NCBI GenBank assembly: GCA_016296065.1
Contig: JAEDKA010000014.1
Span: 1 to 64,000, forward strand
DNA: 64,000 nt
Source: Kiritimatiellia bacterium
Lineage (GTDB): Bacteria; Verrucomicrobiota; Kiritimatiellia; RFP12; UBA1067
Direction: 5' to 3'
The translations under genes were made by a program, and so were the position numbers. Position 1 is the first letter of the stretch. Every line of letters starts with the position of its first letter. Below, one piece after another: positions 44,101 through 52,924 of this stretch. The notes beneath the pieces were generated by a model. The model saw only the letters and a program-made list of their open reading frames with translations. It had not been told where the DNA came from and did not search any database.

Positions 44101-46289
44101 CTGTCGGTCGACGTCTGCACGCCGAAGAGCGCATTCTCCACCGACGGCTTCCATTCCGACGGCTCGTAGCTGCCGTACTCCCACACCGACGTGTCGTTGA
44201 GTCCCTCGGTGAACTCGAGCCTCCAGGTCGTACCGCCGCGGTAGTCCGTGAACGTGTTGTTGTGCTCGATGAGCTTCGTCATCGCATACGCGCCCTCCTC
44301 GCCGATCGAGATCATCACGCCGTTCGCCGCCGTCTCGGACTGGACGAACCTGCAGCCCGTGATCGTCACGATGCCGCCGTTCGGGCAGTTCAGGAGATAG
44401 CTGGAGCGTCCGTCGTGTCCGTCGTCGAAGACGCAGTTCTCGACCGTCGTCTTGTACGCGCGGCTCTTGAGGTTGTGTCCGATGCAGGCGTGGTCGGAGA
44501 TGCAGTTGCGGAAGATGAGTTCCTTGATCGCGCCGATGTAGATGTTGTGCGTGTAGCCGCACTCGCCGAGGTTCCATTCGGGGTGGTTGCCGTTGTCCCG
44601 AAAGAGACATCCCTCAACGGTCATCGTCGCGTTCGGGAGCGCGCCGCAGAGTATGCCGTTCTGGCAGCCGGTGAACGAGCAGTTGCGGAAAGTCACGTCT
44701 CCGTCCGCCTCGTAGCGGATTCCCGCGCCGTTGCGTCCGGCGTCATCCGGAATGCGCGCGTTGCGGAACGTGATGCCCTCGACGGTCCAGCCCGTCGCAG
44801 TGATGACCCAGATGCCCTTCCAGCCCGCGATGTGCGGATGCTCATTGTCGCCGTAGTACTGCGCGTTGAAGTTGATTGCGTCGAGAACGGTCTTGTCAAT
44901 GCCCGCGCCGCGGATGGTGATGTCCGGCGTGTTCGGACAGTAGATCGTGTCGTCCGTCCAGACGCCCTCGTCTATGACGATCGTGTCGCCGGCCTGAGCC
45001 GCGTTGATCGCCTCGGAAGGCTTCTTGTACTCCTTGTCCGCACCAACGTAGAGAACGCGGCCGGAAGGCTCTTCGGAATCGTCGCCGGAAACGGCGGAAT
45101 AGGAAAGCGAGTCAGCCGAGGCCATCGTCGCGTACTCGGCGCGCGCCCAGTCGGCGTTGTACGAGGCGAGGCGCAGACGCGCCTCGTCGAACGCGCCGTG
45201 GAACGTGGAGTCGTTCTGGTCGGAGTCGTTGCCGAGGGCGATGTCGAGGTCTTCGCGCACCCACTGCGGAAGCGCCCAGTCCCTGTCGGACGGAAGGTCG
45301 CCCGAGGAGAGAAGCTCGCCGTTGCGGTAGACCCTGCGGTTGAATCCGTCGTAGACGATCGCGAGGTGATACCAGACGTCAGCTTGCTCTATTCCGTGCT
45401 GCACCTCCACTGCGCTCTTCGTGGTGTTCGCCTCCCAGCGCCCGAAAACGAACAGATTCGCCGCCGCGTATCCGTTCATCTCCATGCCCCAGTCGTTGCC
45501 GTCGGTATCGTAGCCGGAGGAGCTGTTCTTCTTGTAGAAGAGATGGTCCCATCCCGCATCCGTCGTGTTGCGGCGGAACCACGCCGACGCGGTGAAGTGC
45601 GTACCGTCATCCGGATGGAGCATGCCGGTTCCGCTGAACACCACGCCGGAGCCGGTTCCGTTGGCCAGATCGCCCGCGCCGACTTCGCGCTTGCCGTCGT
45701 TCTCCCTGTAGCCGCCGGCGCCGAGCGGATCTCCAGCGCCGCTAGGAAGACCCGTCGTCCACGCGGTCGCGGATTCGCATTTCGCGGTGAAGCCGTTGGC
45801 CGTGGAGTCAGCCGACGTTCCGCCGACTCCAACCTCGTCGAAATGCCACGCGCCCGCATAGGCGCGCCAGGCGTCCGTCGGATCGTTCGCCTCGCCCACT
45901 CCGTCGCGTCCGTAGCTGCAGGTGATGCGCGTATTGGGCGTGAGCGAAGGGACGCGCACCCAGACGAGCGACGTTCCCGCGGTGTTCCACGCCTGTATCT
46001 CGTAGGAGAGCTTCGTCCCGTTTTCGTCGGAGAAGAGAATGTCGAGACCCGAGGGGACCTTCTCGCCGGACCCGAGCGCGGCGTTCCGGAAGTCCCCGTA
46101 GCTGAATCCGTCTATGCCGGGCGAAAGCCGCACAAGCAGCGGGAAGTCCGCGAGGGCCGAGTTCGCCGAAAGGCCTAGCGCCGGCGCGGGGGTTATCGTG
46201 AAATTCTTCGCATAGCCGTCGCCCGCCGCCGCGCAGCACGTGCTGCCGATCAGGAGAGCCGCCGCAAAGACCTTTACCGATTTTTTCAT
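41142..46289 (-). CDS. Giant secreted protein: DUF2341-LamG head and two tandem beta-helix modules
   Basis: About 1,715 residues from the ATG at 46289 (AAAGGAG upstream; signal peptide MKKSVKVFAAALLIGSTCCAAA). Residues about 30-130 resemble DUF2341 (DFPLLVRLSPGIDGFSYGDF), then a LamG/concanavalin domain (WHFDEVGVGGTSADST, VQHGIEQADVWYHLAIVYDGF) to about 390. Two nearly identical modules begin at RVLYVGADKEYKKPSEAINA (residue about 411) and RVLYVGANQKYKKPSEAINA (about 983), 572 codons apart. Each holds a pectate-lyase-like beta-helix (ITIRGAGIDKTVLDA, FRNARIPDDAG, VENCVFDDGHDGRSSYLLN) and a discoidin-like part (NSSGHLFLHLKPK). Surface polysaccharide binding or lyase function is likely but unproven. 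Confidence 0.82.
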   Translation of the reverse strand: MKKSVKVFAAALLIGSTCCAAAGDGYAKNFTITPAPALGLSANSALADFPLLVRLSPGIDGFSYGDFRNAALGSGEKVPSGLDILFSDENGTKLSYEIQAWNTAGTSLVWVRVPSLTPNTRITCSYGRDGVGEANDPTDAWRAYAGAWHFDEVGVGGTSADSTANGFTAKCESATAWTTGLPSGAGDPLGAGGYRENDGKREVGAGDLANGTGSGVVFSGTGMLHPDDGTHFTASAWFRRNTTDAGWDHLFYKKNSSSGYDTDGNDWGMEMNGYAAANLFVFGRWEANTTKSAVEVQHGIEQADVWYHLAIVYDGFNRRVYRNGELLSSGDLPSDRDWALPQWVREDLDIALGNDSDQNDSTFHGAFDEARLRLASYNADWARAEYATMASADSLSYSAVSGDDSEEPSGRVLYVGADKEYKKPSEAINAAQAGDTIVIDEGVWTDDTIYCPNTPDITIRGAGIDKTVLDAINFNAQYYGDNEHPHIAGWKGIWVITATGWTVEGITFRNARIPDDAGRNGAGIRYEADGDVTFRNCSFTGCQNGILCGALPNATMTVEGCLFRDNGNHPEWNLGECGYTHNIYIGAIKELIFRNCISDHACIGHNLKSRAYKTTVENCVFDDGHDGRSSYLLNCPNGGIVTITGCRFVQSETAANGVMISIGEEGAYAMTKLIEHNNTFTDYRGGTTWRLEFTEGLNDTSVWEYGSYEPSEWKPSVENALFGVQTSTDSLSYFAGDRLANDVAALTDGNIPTTMTSADVVGLGDYSHLKFPLNGEKLKSLTIRSFWEDGTHDGMYVRNVRIQIGGKWVAIAGEDAPGVPTGDCGRNGYDDASGWTSAVKLGGSNSSGHLFLHLKPKTEEYIASNVTGIEVEFRIMDGYEPRGTGFAEIEADCVTGRKTSGTATFTDRGVTVVESGRSFLVAHPAEFTLDSDQEVLVERIGADGATISSATENWTAGEAKTVYVRAGERARVTLVNVEQHVARVLYVGANQKYKKPSEAINAAMDGDTIIIDEGVWTDDTIYCPDTPNITIRGAGIDKTILDASAFDARYYGDPERPHIAGWKGIWVVTAPGWTIEGITFRNARIPDDAGHNGAGLRYEADGDVTIRNCSFTGSQNGILCGAFPNATMTVEGCVFRGNGNHAEWGGMEGDTHNIYIGAIKELIFRDCISDHAWIGHNLKSRAHRTTVENCVFDDGHDGRSSYLLNCPNGGAVTITGCTFVQAETAANGVMIAIGEEGAYPRTSLTEHDNTFIDYRGGTVWRLDFPVGICDLDDLAWEYGSYDPATWVPSAENGLFGARTSTDNLSYFAGDTLANDVASLTDGFIPPAKTATDVVGLGDYSHIWFPLGGEKLKSLTIRSLWDDGKHDGMYVRSVQVQVNGAWRDIAGGDSGVPTGDCGRDGYDDASGWTSAVKMGGSNSSGHLFLRLAPKSAEYIAENVTGIHVEFRMMDGSDPRGTGFVEVEADCVTGRKTSGSVTYTDRGVSVVEEGRVFECTHTADFTLDSDMQVTVERFAAGGAQIASETKTFGAGTTVTAAVRAGERARVTLAKASVLTVECDSEELSAEAKDRIRALVAGRLGAGDRLQVTGPKGVVALSAWMGIAPSISDDSKGVALATYSMPTVSIVGFDPASGRMRIRIDPGKGNELAMPVDTKFIHVFGSENLTSKMGYVSSVDFDASQYLASGTKGELDATVALARRRFLKVVVESEARSEGETE

Positions 46290-46313
46290 ACAGTACTCCT
46301 TTCGATTGCCCAA

Positions 46314-46379
46314 ATTGTATCACAACGAAGCGACCACAACAGGGACATTTGCGCAACAATAAACGGGACATTTGCGCAA
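46314..46379 (-). promoter_or_regulatory. Promoter with tandem repeats upstream of the LamG/beta-helix gene
   Basis: Minus strand: TTGCGCAAATGTCCC twice, at 46379-46365 and 46356-46342 (23-bp period), then -35 CTGTTG (46342-46337), 17 bp, extended -10 TGA TACAAT (46319-46314). The spacing equals that of the XylR-like sites, but the half-site sequence differs. A further TGA TATAAT lies at 46419-46427. Confidence 0.7.
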
Positions 46380-46525
46380 ACGGTTTTTGCCGTCCCGCGC
46401 CCGTTCTTGACGGCGGAAATTATATCAAAGGAATTCTGAGCGCAACGGAAATTACGCGCAAAAGAAATCGGAAAAAATAGCCTATGGCGGAAACATCCAA
46501 CATCTACGCCGCCGGCAGCTCGCCG

Positions 46526-49500
46526 TTATTCCAGCGAGAGGCGGAAGAATCGGAATGTCCCGGTGGAGTCTCCTGTCGCGTCGATGACGGGGAACTTGCC
46601 GTCCGTGAGCGGCAGGTCGATTACGCTGGGCTCCGCGCCGAGCGACTCGTAGCGGTACAGCCTGAGCGAGCCCTTCACGCGGTTGCGCCAGTATTCGCCC
46701 AGAACCTCCAGGTCTCCGCCGAGGCGCACGCTGCCGTCTTCGATGCGGATGTCGACGAACCTGAGCTCCGCCTCGGGGTCCACGAGCGTGTCCATTCCGA
46801 CCAGGTACGCGGCCTTCACCGCGTCAGCCTCGCCGGAGAACTCCGAAATCGCCGCCTGCCCCGCCTCGGTCGCGCCGAGCGAGTCCATCCACAGCCGAAT
46901 GCGTTCGTCGTCCGCTATCGCCGCGGAAACCGCTTTCTTGCCCTTCTTGGCGGACGGGGGAAGGAACGACGGCTTCCACTGGGTTTCCTCGGTCACGGTC
47001 TGCCCGAAATCCAGCGCGATTAAGTGCGCACCCGTACCGTCCGTCGCATTGTCGAACCAGTTCGCGTCGAAATGGAGCGTCTGCACCTCTCCACCCTCCG
47101 CATCGTAGAGATGCATGTCGACGGCTCCGTTCGTGATCTTTTTATCCGGCCAGTATTCCGCCTTGCGGAGGACGAGGGATCCACCGGCGGGGATGGAAAG
47201 CCCTTCGCCGAACGTCAGGTCGAGGGAGGGAGTTGCACCCGTCTTCTCCGACGTAAGGCGCATTCCGGAAATATCGAGCGCGGCGGACGCGTTAATGTTC
47301 GTGAGGACGACGAACTCGGCGCCGTCTCCGCTCAGGTCTGCGGTCGAGCTCATCACCCCGGCGACGCGCACGCTTGCCGGGGGAACGGCTTCCCCCATGA
47401 GGGAGACCTCCTCCATGGCGCTCCACTCTCCGCTCGCGGAACGAAGACGCGCCTTGATCGTGATGCCCTTCGCAGGGACATGAATTCCGCCGTCGATGGC
47501 CGCGTCAACCTTATACTCGCAGTCAAGCGACATGTCGAACGCAGCGTCGCTGCTCGTGCCGTGGCACTGGTGAAGCTCGACGGCGATCGTGTTCTCGCCT
47601 TCGTGCAGCACGCCCGCAGGAACGGTGAACGAGAACGTGCGCACCTCGGGATCGACGTAGTTCGTTCCGGTCTCGTTGGAACCGGTGGAGTACGAGAGCG
47701 TATATCCGGCGCCTAAGTTCGCGCGACCGACCTCGGTTCCGTTGACGTACATCGCATAGCCGTCGTCGTACCAGTCGATGCCCGAAAGGACGACTTCACG
47801 CGACGGGTCGACTTCCGCTGGCAGGGTGAACTTTCTGCGGAAATAGAACGTCATCACCTGGTTTCCGGACGACTGGTGGTTCTCGTACTGGGATAGCGTC
47901 GTATTGAAGTCATGAACATCCTTTTTTTCGAATCCGAGCGGAGCGGCTCCAACTCCCCAGGCGTTCGAGTCGCCGGAGAGATTCGCGGAATCGTATGCCT
48001 CGTCCTTCCACGTCCTGCCGGAAGCGTCGTCGCCCGGCTGACGGCCCCAGTCGTACCACTGCCACTGCGCGCCGCGGGCGAAGATCGCCACCTTCTTGTC
48101 GGGGTTCTCAACCGCGCCCGTGAACAGCTTCGCCTCTGGATTGACCGCGCCGCCTTCGAGGCGCGGATCCGACCCGTCAGTCGTGTAGTATATGTCCCCC
48201 GCGGAAGCGCATGTCAAGAACGCACTCGCCACCGTATCGGCCGATCCGTCCGTGAGCTCGGTGCCGTACGCGTCCACCGCCTTCGGCGCGTCGACCGAGG
48301 GATACCAGCCGAGATTGCGGTAACCCTGGATGAGATAGGGCGTACGGTTACGGATGAAGTTTATGCGCCCGACGCAGCCGTTGTTCATCCAGGTGGCATA
48401 GGTCTGGTTGTTTCGTCCCCAACGCGCCGCCTCGCACACAACCGCGTCGTCGATCTCCGCCATGCGCGAACGGAAGCGCGCCTCGGCGACAGGTGCGGTC
48501 ATAGCGCCCCCAGTCTTGATGCAGTGCCTGTATACCTGGTCGGCGTACTTCATCTTGTACTCATCGTTGAACATCAGCTCGTAGTGGAGCTCTGCAGGAT
48601 TGAAGTTGCCTTCGGCTGTGCTGTGATTCGCGCCTCGCGTGCCCCACTTGAAGCACTCGTCCATGTTTTGCACTCCCCCGCCCATGCCGAGCGAATGCTC
48701 CGCGTCGTGTCGGTTCCAGATGAAACCATCGCGCTTCCCGATGCCATCAAAGCGGTTTCTGAACGCCGCGAGGTTGTTTGCCATTCCCCCGGTGTTCGCA
48801 GGCGCATCGGCATCGGCGGCGAAATGCGTGGAGATCATGTAGACCATCAGATTGGTCTCATTGAGGTATGTCGGATAGCTCGGATTTCGCGTTCCGTCGG
48901 CGTTGAGTCCGCGTACGCGGTTGTAGTTCGCGGCATGGGTTCCCGAATACCCCTCGTTCACCGTGATGTTCCACAGATTGTGCCAGGACGCCGAATCGCC
49001 CTCGACGGTACCAGTGTTGTATCCAGGCTGCGAAGTGCGCACCACGTCATATTCGGAGGAGTCGCCCTTGTTGTAGCTTTCCGCGTAGTGTTGGTCGACG
49101 CGCTCCTCCGTCTGGAACACCCCCCAGTATACGCCGTTGATAAAAAGGTTGTAGTAGCGGCTGCGGTTGTACGGCTCGCCCATGGCTCCCTGCGAGTCAC
49201 GCGAGAAGCACTCCTCGATGAACGTGAACTCGTTGACGTTTCCGTTCGCCCACGAGTAGTTCTGGGCAGTCCTGAGGTCGATCTTCTTGAAGGAGTCCGT
49301 GCCCTCGTCGCCGAAGAGCGGGAACTCGAGCTTGCTCATTCCGTATTCGCCGCGGAAGAAGAGCCTCAGCGAATGCTTTGGAAAATCACTCCCGCGACTG
49401 TACGCGCCGCGTATGCGGATTCCCGCCGGCGCCGAGAACTCGTTCGCCGCGCCGTTCACGGGGTCTATCTGCTCGACCATCGTCTGACGTTCCCAGGCCT

Positions 49501-52321
49501 TTCCGTCGTTGCCGGCGTTGACGTATATGCCGTGGCCGGACGAGAACAGGCTCTCTGGGTCGATCACGAGCGAAATGGTCTGGATCGTGTTTGTGAAGCC
49601 GCGCAGAAGCTTCGCCTGCGTCTCAGCGTCGCCCTCGACGATGTCGCGGCGCATTCCGTACACCATCTTCTGATTGTTCGCCGCGCGGTCGCCGGGGAAG
49701 CTGTCCGGAACAACGCCAGGCTGCGCGGCGAGGATGTCGGAGAGGTACAGGTAGGAGGCGGAGGAGTCCACCTGCAGGATCGAGTCCGGATCCGGCACCG
49801 CCGCGCGGACGACGGTGGTGGAGGATATCTCGATCGGACCCGTATAGCGCGTCGAAGCGCTCGAGGGGGATGTTCCGTCGGTCGTGTAGTATATCGACGC
49901 CTGGCTGTCGTCCGGACACGAAAGGGACAGGAGGAACGGCTCGGTCTTGTATCCGTGCGGCTCACTGAACTCCACCTTCGGCGTGAGCCCCGCCCTTCCG
50001 GGCGTGTCGTTCGCCGCGCGCGGCGTAGGAGTCTGGAAGTAGAGCAGCTCCTCCTCAGCCTTGTCCACGACAATCTCGGGCGAGAGGAAGAACTCGGTGT
50101 CGGCGATGTCGTTGTTGTATCCTGTAACCTCGAGAGTGTTCTCGCCGGAACGCAGCATGGAGTTGGGAATCGCAAAATAGGAATAGTCCAGCGCCTGCGC
50201 GGCGTTGCGCGCGCCGCTCGCTGGGACGGACGCGAATTCGGCGCCGTTGAGCCTTGCCGAGAATCCATCCGCATAGCGTATGCGCAGGCGATAGACGTCG
50301 CCCTCCGCCGGACCGTCTTCAAGATCGAAGTTCGCGCGCCAGTCGAGCGACGCGGACTTGCCGACCATCTCGGACGAGACGTCCTGCGCCACCTGCGAGC
50401 CGAGCGCGCCGGCGTGGATGAGTCCGGAAGCCGCCGATCCCACGAGATGGAAATCTCCGGTGCTGAATTCCTTCGCGCCTTCGGCCGCGCTGAAGTCGAG
50501 CGACGCGCCGCCTCCGCTCTCGAAGTACACCAGCTTGACGTCGTACACCCCGGCCTCGGGCAGATTGAACGTTCCGGTGCTCACGCTGTAGCCCCTGCCG
50601 CCGCGGTATTCAAACGAAAAGGTCTCGCCAAGTCGGGACACGCTGCACACGAAACCGTCGTCCGAGCCGACGGCAAAAGTCCACTGCCCCGCGCGCGGCA
50701 CATAGACCGCGCCAGTCACGACCACCACGAAGTTGTCGCCGCTTACGCCCGGGAACGCATAGTACGGCGCGAAATTCGACTGGTTGTCGGAGTCCTGGTA
50801 CGCGATTGTCTCCGCGTCGACAGTCTTGGGATATCCGCTCTTCCACTTGGAGCTGTCGCGAAGGTATGCCTCGGCGTCGTCCATTGTCGACACGTTCGCG
50901 TTCATCGCGTACGTGGTCACCTTGAACATGCCCTGCTGCGCGGACATTCCGACCGGACCAGCCACGCTCTTCCACGAACCGCCCCCGACGCGGTATTCCG
51001 CGCTCCCGTTGGCGGAAAGCACTGTCTTTGTGCGCCGTCCGTAGCCGAACGACACGTCGTCGAGCTGCTGCCCGAACGCAAACTGCGAGACCACCGTCCC
51101 CTCGGGCGTAGCAAGCGCTATCGATTCACCGCCCGAGGAAAGGCCTATAGGCGCGTGCGCCTCGCCGAGCAGCCACGTGCAGCCCTCCGTCGAGTCAAGC
51201 CAGACGACGAGATAGCCGTTCGCCGGAACAATCGCCTGTCCCTCTATCGGCTTCCACTTCGAAATCTTCTTCGTCGGGTCGTCCGTCATCAGCCATCCCG
51301 AGACGTCGATGTCCGTCGACGTCAGGTTGCGCAGCTCCGCCCAGTCGAGCCCGGAGGCGCCGGAAAGCGTATTGAGGACGGTCTCGTTGGACGCCATGAT
51401 CTCGTTGATCCTTATTGTCTCGGACGCGACAAGCGCCTGCGGACGCCCCTCGGACGGAATCGCCATTTCGGAGCCCTCCGCGATGAACCCCATGGAGCGG
51501 GAAGTGAGGACATACCCCGACTCCGGCGCAAAAGCGACGACAACGCGCGAAAGCGCATCGACGACATATGCTCCGGACTCATCCGGCTCGACTTCGACTC
51601 CTCCGACGGAAACCGACGCCACGCGCATACCGAACATCTCGGGCACCGTGATCGCCGTCTTCCCGCCCGCGTCTGCCACCGTCGCGGAGAGCGAGGCGAT
51701 TTCGCCGACGCCCGCATAGGCGACGGCCGAGATGCGTCCGTCTCCCGTCGGCGCGGACTTGATCCACTCCGAGCCGCCCAGTTTCAGCACCTGTCCGTCG
51801 ACCGCATAGCGCACCCACAGCGCCCCGGCGTCGTAGGCAAAGGAGATGGCAAGCTCGACATCCTCGCCGGGCCTGGGGGTAGCACCCTCGAGCCGCGCCC
51901 AGTGGTTGGTCCCGCCGACGGTATCCGCCGCAAGGCCATAGTAGTACGCAACGCCTTCCTCCTCGACGACGGTGAGCGCCGCCTTGTCCTCGCCGGAGAA
52001 CGCCGCCGGGACGTCGGAGGAGGAGAAGCGGACCGATGTCGCTACGACGGGATTCGACTGTTCGACGGATTTCGCCACGGCAGGCGTGAACACCAGCACA
52101 TCCTCTCCGTCCTGGGAGAACTCGATGCGCGCCGCAGGCGCGGAGCCCTTGATGTAGGCCGACGCCGTGCCGGACCACGTCCCCGCGCCGCGCACGACTA
52201 CGTCGGATCCGTCGGAAGGCCACTGCCCGTAGCCGGATATCCCCGCGTCGAACCACTCGGCCGCGAAGGCGTTAGACAGCGCGGCGACAGCAGCGCACAT
52301 AATTTTCAGCTTTTTGTGCAT
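46526..52321 (-). CDS. Giant secreted CotH-kinase/lamin-tail protein with PA14-like and chitobiase-like modules
   Basis: About 1,931 residues from the ATG at 52321 (GGAAGG upstream; signal peptide MHKKLKIMCAAVAALSNAFA). Concanavalin-like head to about 240; lamin-tail domain about 310-440 (IRINEIMASNETVLN, WAELRNLTSTDIDVSGW); PA14-like about 480-650 (FAVGSDDGFVCSVSR); chitobiase C-terminal-type module (ASIYYTTDGTSPSS) about 820; CotH-like kinase domain about 930-1300 (PAGIRIRGAYSRGSDFPKHS, IDLRTAQNYSWANGNVNEF, GVYWGVFQTEERVDQHY); a second YYTTDGSDP module; and a degenerate lamin-tail end. CotH kinases phosphorylate secreted proteins; here the target is unknown. It may modify or display surface proteins. 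Confidence 0.84.
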   Translation of the reverse strand: MHKKLKIMCAAVAALSNAFAAEWFDAGISGYGQWPSDGSDVVVRGAGTWSGTASAYIKGSAPAARIEFSQDGEDVLVFTPAVAKSVEQSNPVVATSVRFSSSDVPAAFSGEDKAALTVVEEEGVAYYYGLAADTVGGTNHWARLEGATPRPGEDVELAISFAYDAGALWVRYAVDGQVLKLGGSEWIKSAPTGDGRISAVAYAGVGEIASLSATVADAGGKTAITVPEMFGMRVASVSVGGVEVEPDESGAYVVDALSRVVVAFAPESGYVLTSRSMGFIAEGSEMAIPSEGRPQALVASETIRINEIMASNETVLNTLSGASGLDWAELRNLTSTDIDVSGWLMTDDPTKKISKWKPIEGQAIVPANGYLVVWLDSTEGCTWLLGEAHAPIGLSSGGESIALATPEGTVVSQFAFGQQLDDVSFGYGRRTKTVLSANGSAEYRVGGGSWKSVAGPVGMSAQQGMFKVTTYAMNANVSTMDDAEAYLRDSSKWKSGYPKTVDAETIAYQDSDNQSNFAPYYAFPGVSGDNFVVVVTGAVYVPRAGQWTFAVGSDDGFVCSVSRLGETFSFEYRGGRGYSVSTGTFNLPEAGVYDVKLVYFESGGGASLDFSAAEGAKEFSTGDFHLVGSAASGLIHAGALGSQVAQDVSSEMVGKSASLDWRANFDLEDGPAEGDVYRLRIRYADGFSARLNGAEFASVPASGARNAAQALDYSYFAIPNSMLRSGENTLEVTGYNNDIADTEFFLSPEIVVDKAEEELLYFQTPTPRAANDTPGRAGLTPKVEFSEPHGYKTEPFLLSLSCPDDSQASIYYTTDGTSPSSASTRYTGPIEISSTTVVRAAVPDPDSILQVDSSASYLYLSDILAAQPGVVPDSFPGDRAANNQKMVYGMRRDIVEGDAETQAKLLRGFTNTIQTISLVIDPESLFSSGHGIYVNAGNDGKAWERQTMVEQIDPVNGAANEFSAPAGIRIRGAYSRGSDFPKHSLRLFFRGEYGMSKLEFPLFGDEGTDSFKKIDLRTAQNYSWANGNVNEFTFIEECFSRDSQGAMGEPYNRSRYYNLFINGVYWGVFQTEERVDQHYAESYNKGDSSEYDVVRTSQPGYNTGTVEGDSASWHNLWNITVNEGYSGTHAANYNRVRGLNADGTRNPSYPTYLNETNLMVYMISTHFAADADAPANTGGMANNLAAFRNRFDGIGKRDGFIWNRHDAEHSLGMGGGVQNMDECFKWGTRGANHSTAEGNFNPAELHYELMFNDEYKMKYADQVYRHCIKTGGAMTAPVAEARFRSRMAEIDDAVVCEAARWGRNNQTYATWMNNGCVGRINFIRNRTPYLIQGYRNLGWYPSVDAPKAVDAYGTELTDGSADTVASAFLTCASAGDIYYTTDGSDPRLEGGAVNPEAKLFTGAVENPDKKVAIFARGAQWQWYDWGRQPGDDASGRTWKDEAYDSANLSGDSNAWGVGAAPLGFEKKDVHDFNTTLSQYENHQSSGNQVMTFYFRRKFTLPAEVDPSREVVLSGIDWYDDGYAMYVNGTEVGRANLGAGYTLSYSTGSNETGTNYVDPEVRTFSFTVPAGVLHEGENTIAVELHQCHGTSSDAAFDMSLDCEYKVDAAIDGGIHVPAKGITIKARLRSASGEWSAMEEVSLMGEAVPPASVRVAGVMSSTADLSGDGAEFVVLTNINASAALDISGMRLTSEKTGATPSLDLTFGEGLSIPAGGSLVLRKAEYWPDKKITNGAVDMHLYDAEGGEVQTLHFDANWFDNATDGTGAHLIALDFGQTVTEETQWKPSFLPPSAKKGKKAVSAAIADDERIRLWMDSLGATEAGQAAISEFSGEADAVKAAYLVGMDTLVDPEAELRFVDIRIEDGSVRLGGDLEVLGEYWRNRVKGSLRLYRYESLGAEPSVIDLPLTDGKFPVIDATGDSTGTFRFFRLSLE

Positions 52322-52344
52322 GGCACACCTTCCCACTTAAGCAT
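52306..52344 (-). CDS. Possible 12-codon leader peptide overlapping the CotH gene start
   Basis: ATG at 52344 with GGAAGGGG 3 nt upstream opens MLKWEGVPCTKS and stops at 52306, past the CotH gene start at 52321 in another frame. The ribosome site is stronger than that of the main gene. It could couple or limit translation, or be chance. Confidence 0.3.
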   Translation of the reverse strand: MLKWEGVPCTKS

Positions 52345-52368
52345 GGTCCCCTTCCTGCAAGTCTCGAT

Positions 52369-52402
52369 ATTATCGCATTTTTCGTCGTCACTGTCCACAG
52401 TG
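52369..52402 (-). promoter_or_regulatory. CotH-gene promoter with palindromic operator on the -35
   Basis: Minus strand: CACTGT-GG-ACAGTG (52402-52389), a 6-bp inverted repeat covering -35 TGGACA (52397-52392), 17 bp, extended -10 TGC GATAAT (52374-52369). Position suggests a repressor site. Confidence 0.6.
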
Positions 52403-52462
52403 AATGCGGAAAATGTTGCACAAGGCCCCAACCCCGGCGGGGCCCTATGACCTCGCCCCCAT

Positions 52463-52547
52463 GGAGACGCGGCTTCCAGCCGCGTCAAAGTCGCCTCTGA
52501 ATTCGCGATCTGATCGCCCACCTGACGCGGCTGGAAGCCGCGTCTCC
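52463..52547. repeat. Paired REP-like palindromes (BIME-like)
   Basis: Arms GACGCGGCT and AGCCGCGTC around a TCC loop make a 9-bp hairpin at 52467-52487. An inverted copy of the entire 25-bp unit stands at 52523-52547. Together they resemble bacterial interspersed mosaic elements. The rest of 52337-52645 holds the CotH promoter, a GGCCCC/GGGGCC hairpin (52424-52444) and nothing else I can identify. Confidence 0.75.
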
Positions 52548-52645
52548 AACCAATTCCTCGCATCGACTAACGACTAACAACTCCCTCACTCCTCCACTCA
52601 CCCACTCCCAACTTTTGACATGCATACGCCTATCATCTGTAAATA

Positions 52646-52924
52646 TCAGCAGAAATACTTTCGCTCACCGAAATGCTCATCCCATTTCGACAATACTTCA
52701 TCCACCCGTGCCTCGATTATTCGTTCTATGTTCGCAAGAATACGGCGATTGATGCCGGAATTATTATTAGCCAACAGGCATTTGCCGGATGCTGTTATCC
52801 ATATCTTCGTCGCATTGGCGGACGGCGCTCCTTGCGAAACATGGACATGCACCGGCTCCAAAGGGCGATTCTCGTTGGACCAGAAATAAACCCAATACGA
52901 ACCAGCCTTAAAAACCTGAGGCAT
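52646..52924 (-). CDS. DUF4160-family protein
   Basis: About 92 residues from the ATG at 52924, which has GGAGGG 7 nt upstream. MPQVFKAGSYWVYFWSNE, then EPVHVHVSQG (the family's HxH motif region), AKIWI-like strand and KWDEHFG end match DUF4160 as I know it, a family often found as one half of small two-gene modules resembling toxin-antitoxin pairs. It overlaps the upstream gene's 3' end by 17 bp. Activity is not established. Confidence 0.78.
   Translation of the reverse strand: MPQVFKAGSYWVYFWSNENRPLEPVHVHVSQGAPSANATKIWITASGKCLLANNNSGINRRILANIERIIEARVDEVLSKWDEHFGERKYFC

Noticed and set aside
41964..46178. 1,404-codon plus-strand frame opposite the LamG/beta-helix gene
   Set aside because: Its repeated look mirrors the tandem duplication of the real gene; composition is Arg/Val/Asp shadow-like.
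46419..46427. Second extended -10 box as a separate gene's promoter
   Set aside because: No open frame follows it other than the LamG/beta-helix gene; it may be an alternative upstream start.
47912..52450. 1,512-codon plus-strand frame opposite the CotH-type gene
   Set aside because: Shadow frame with no domain pattern or ribosome site; the minus-strand protein has recognisable domains throughout.
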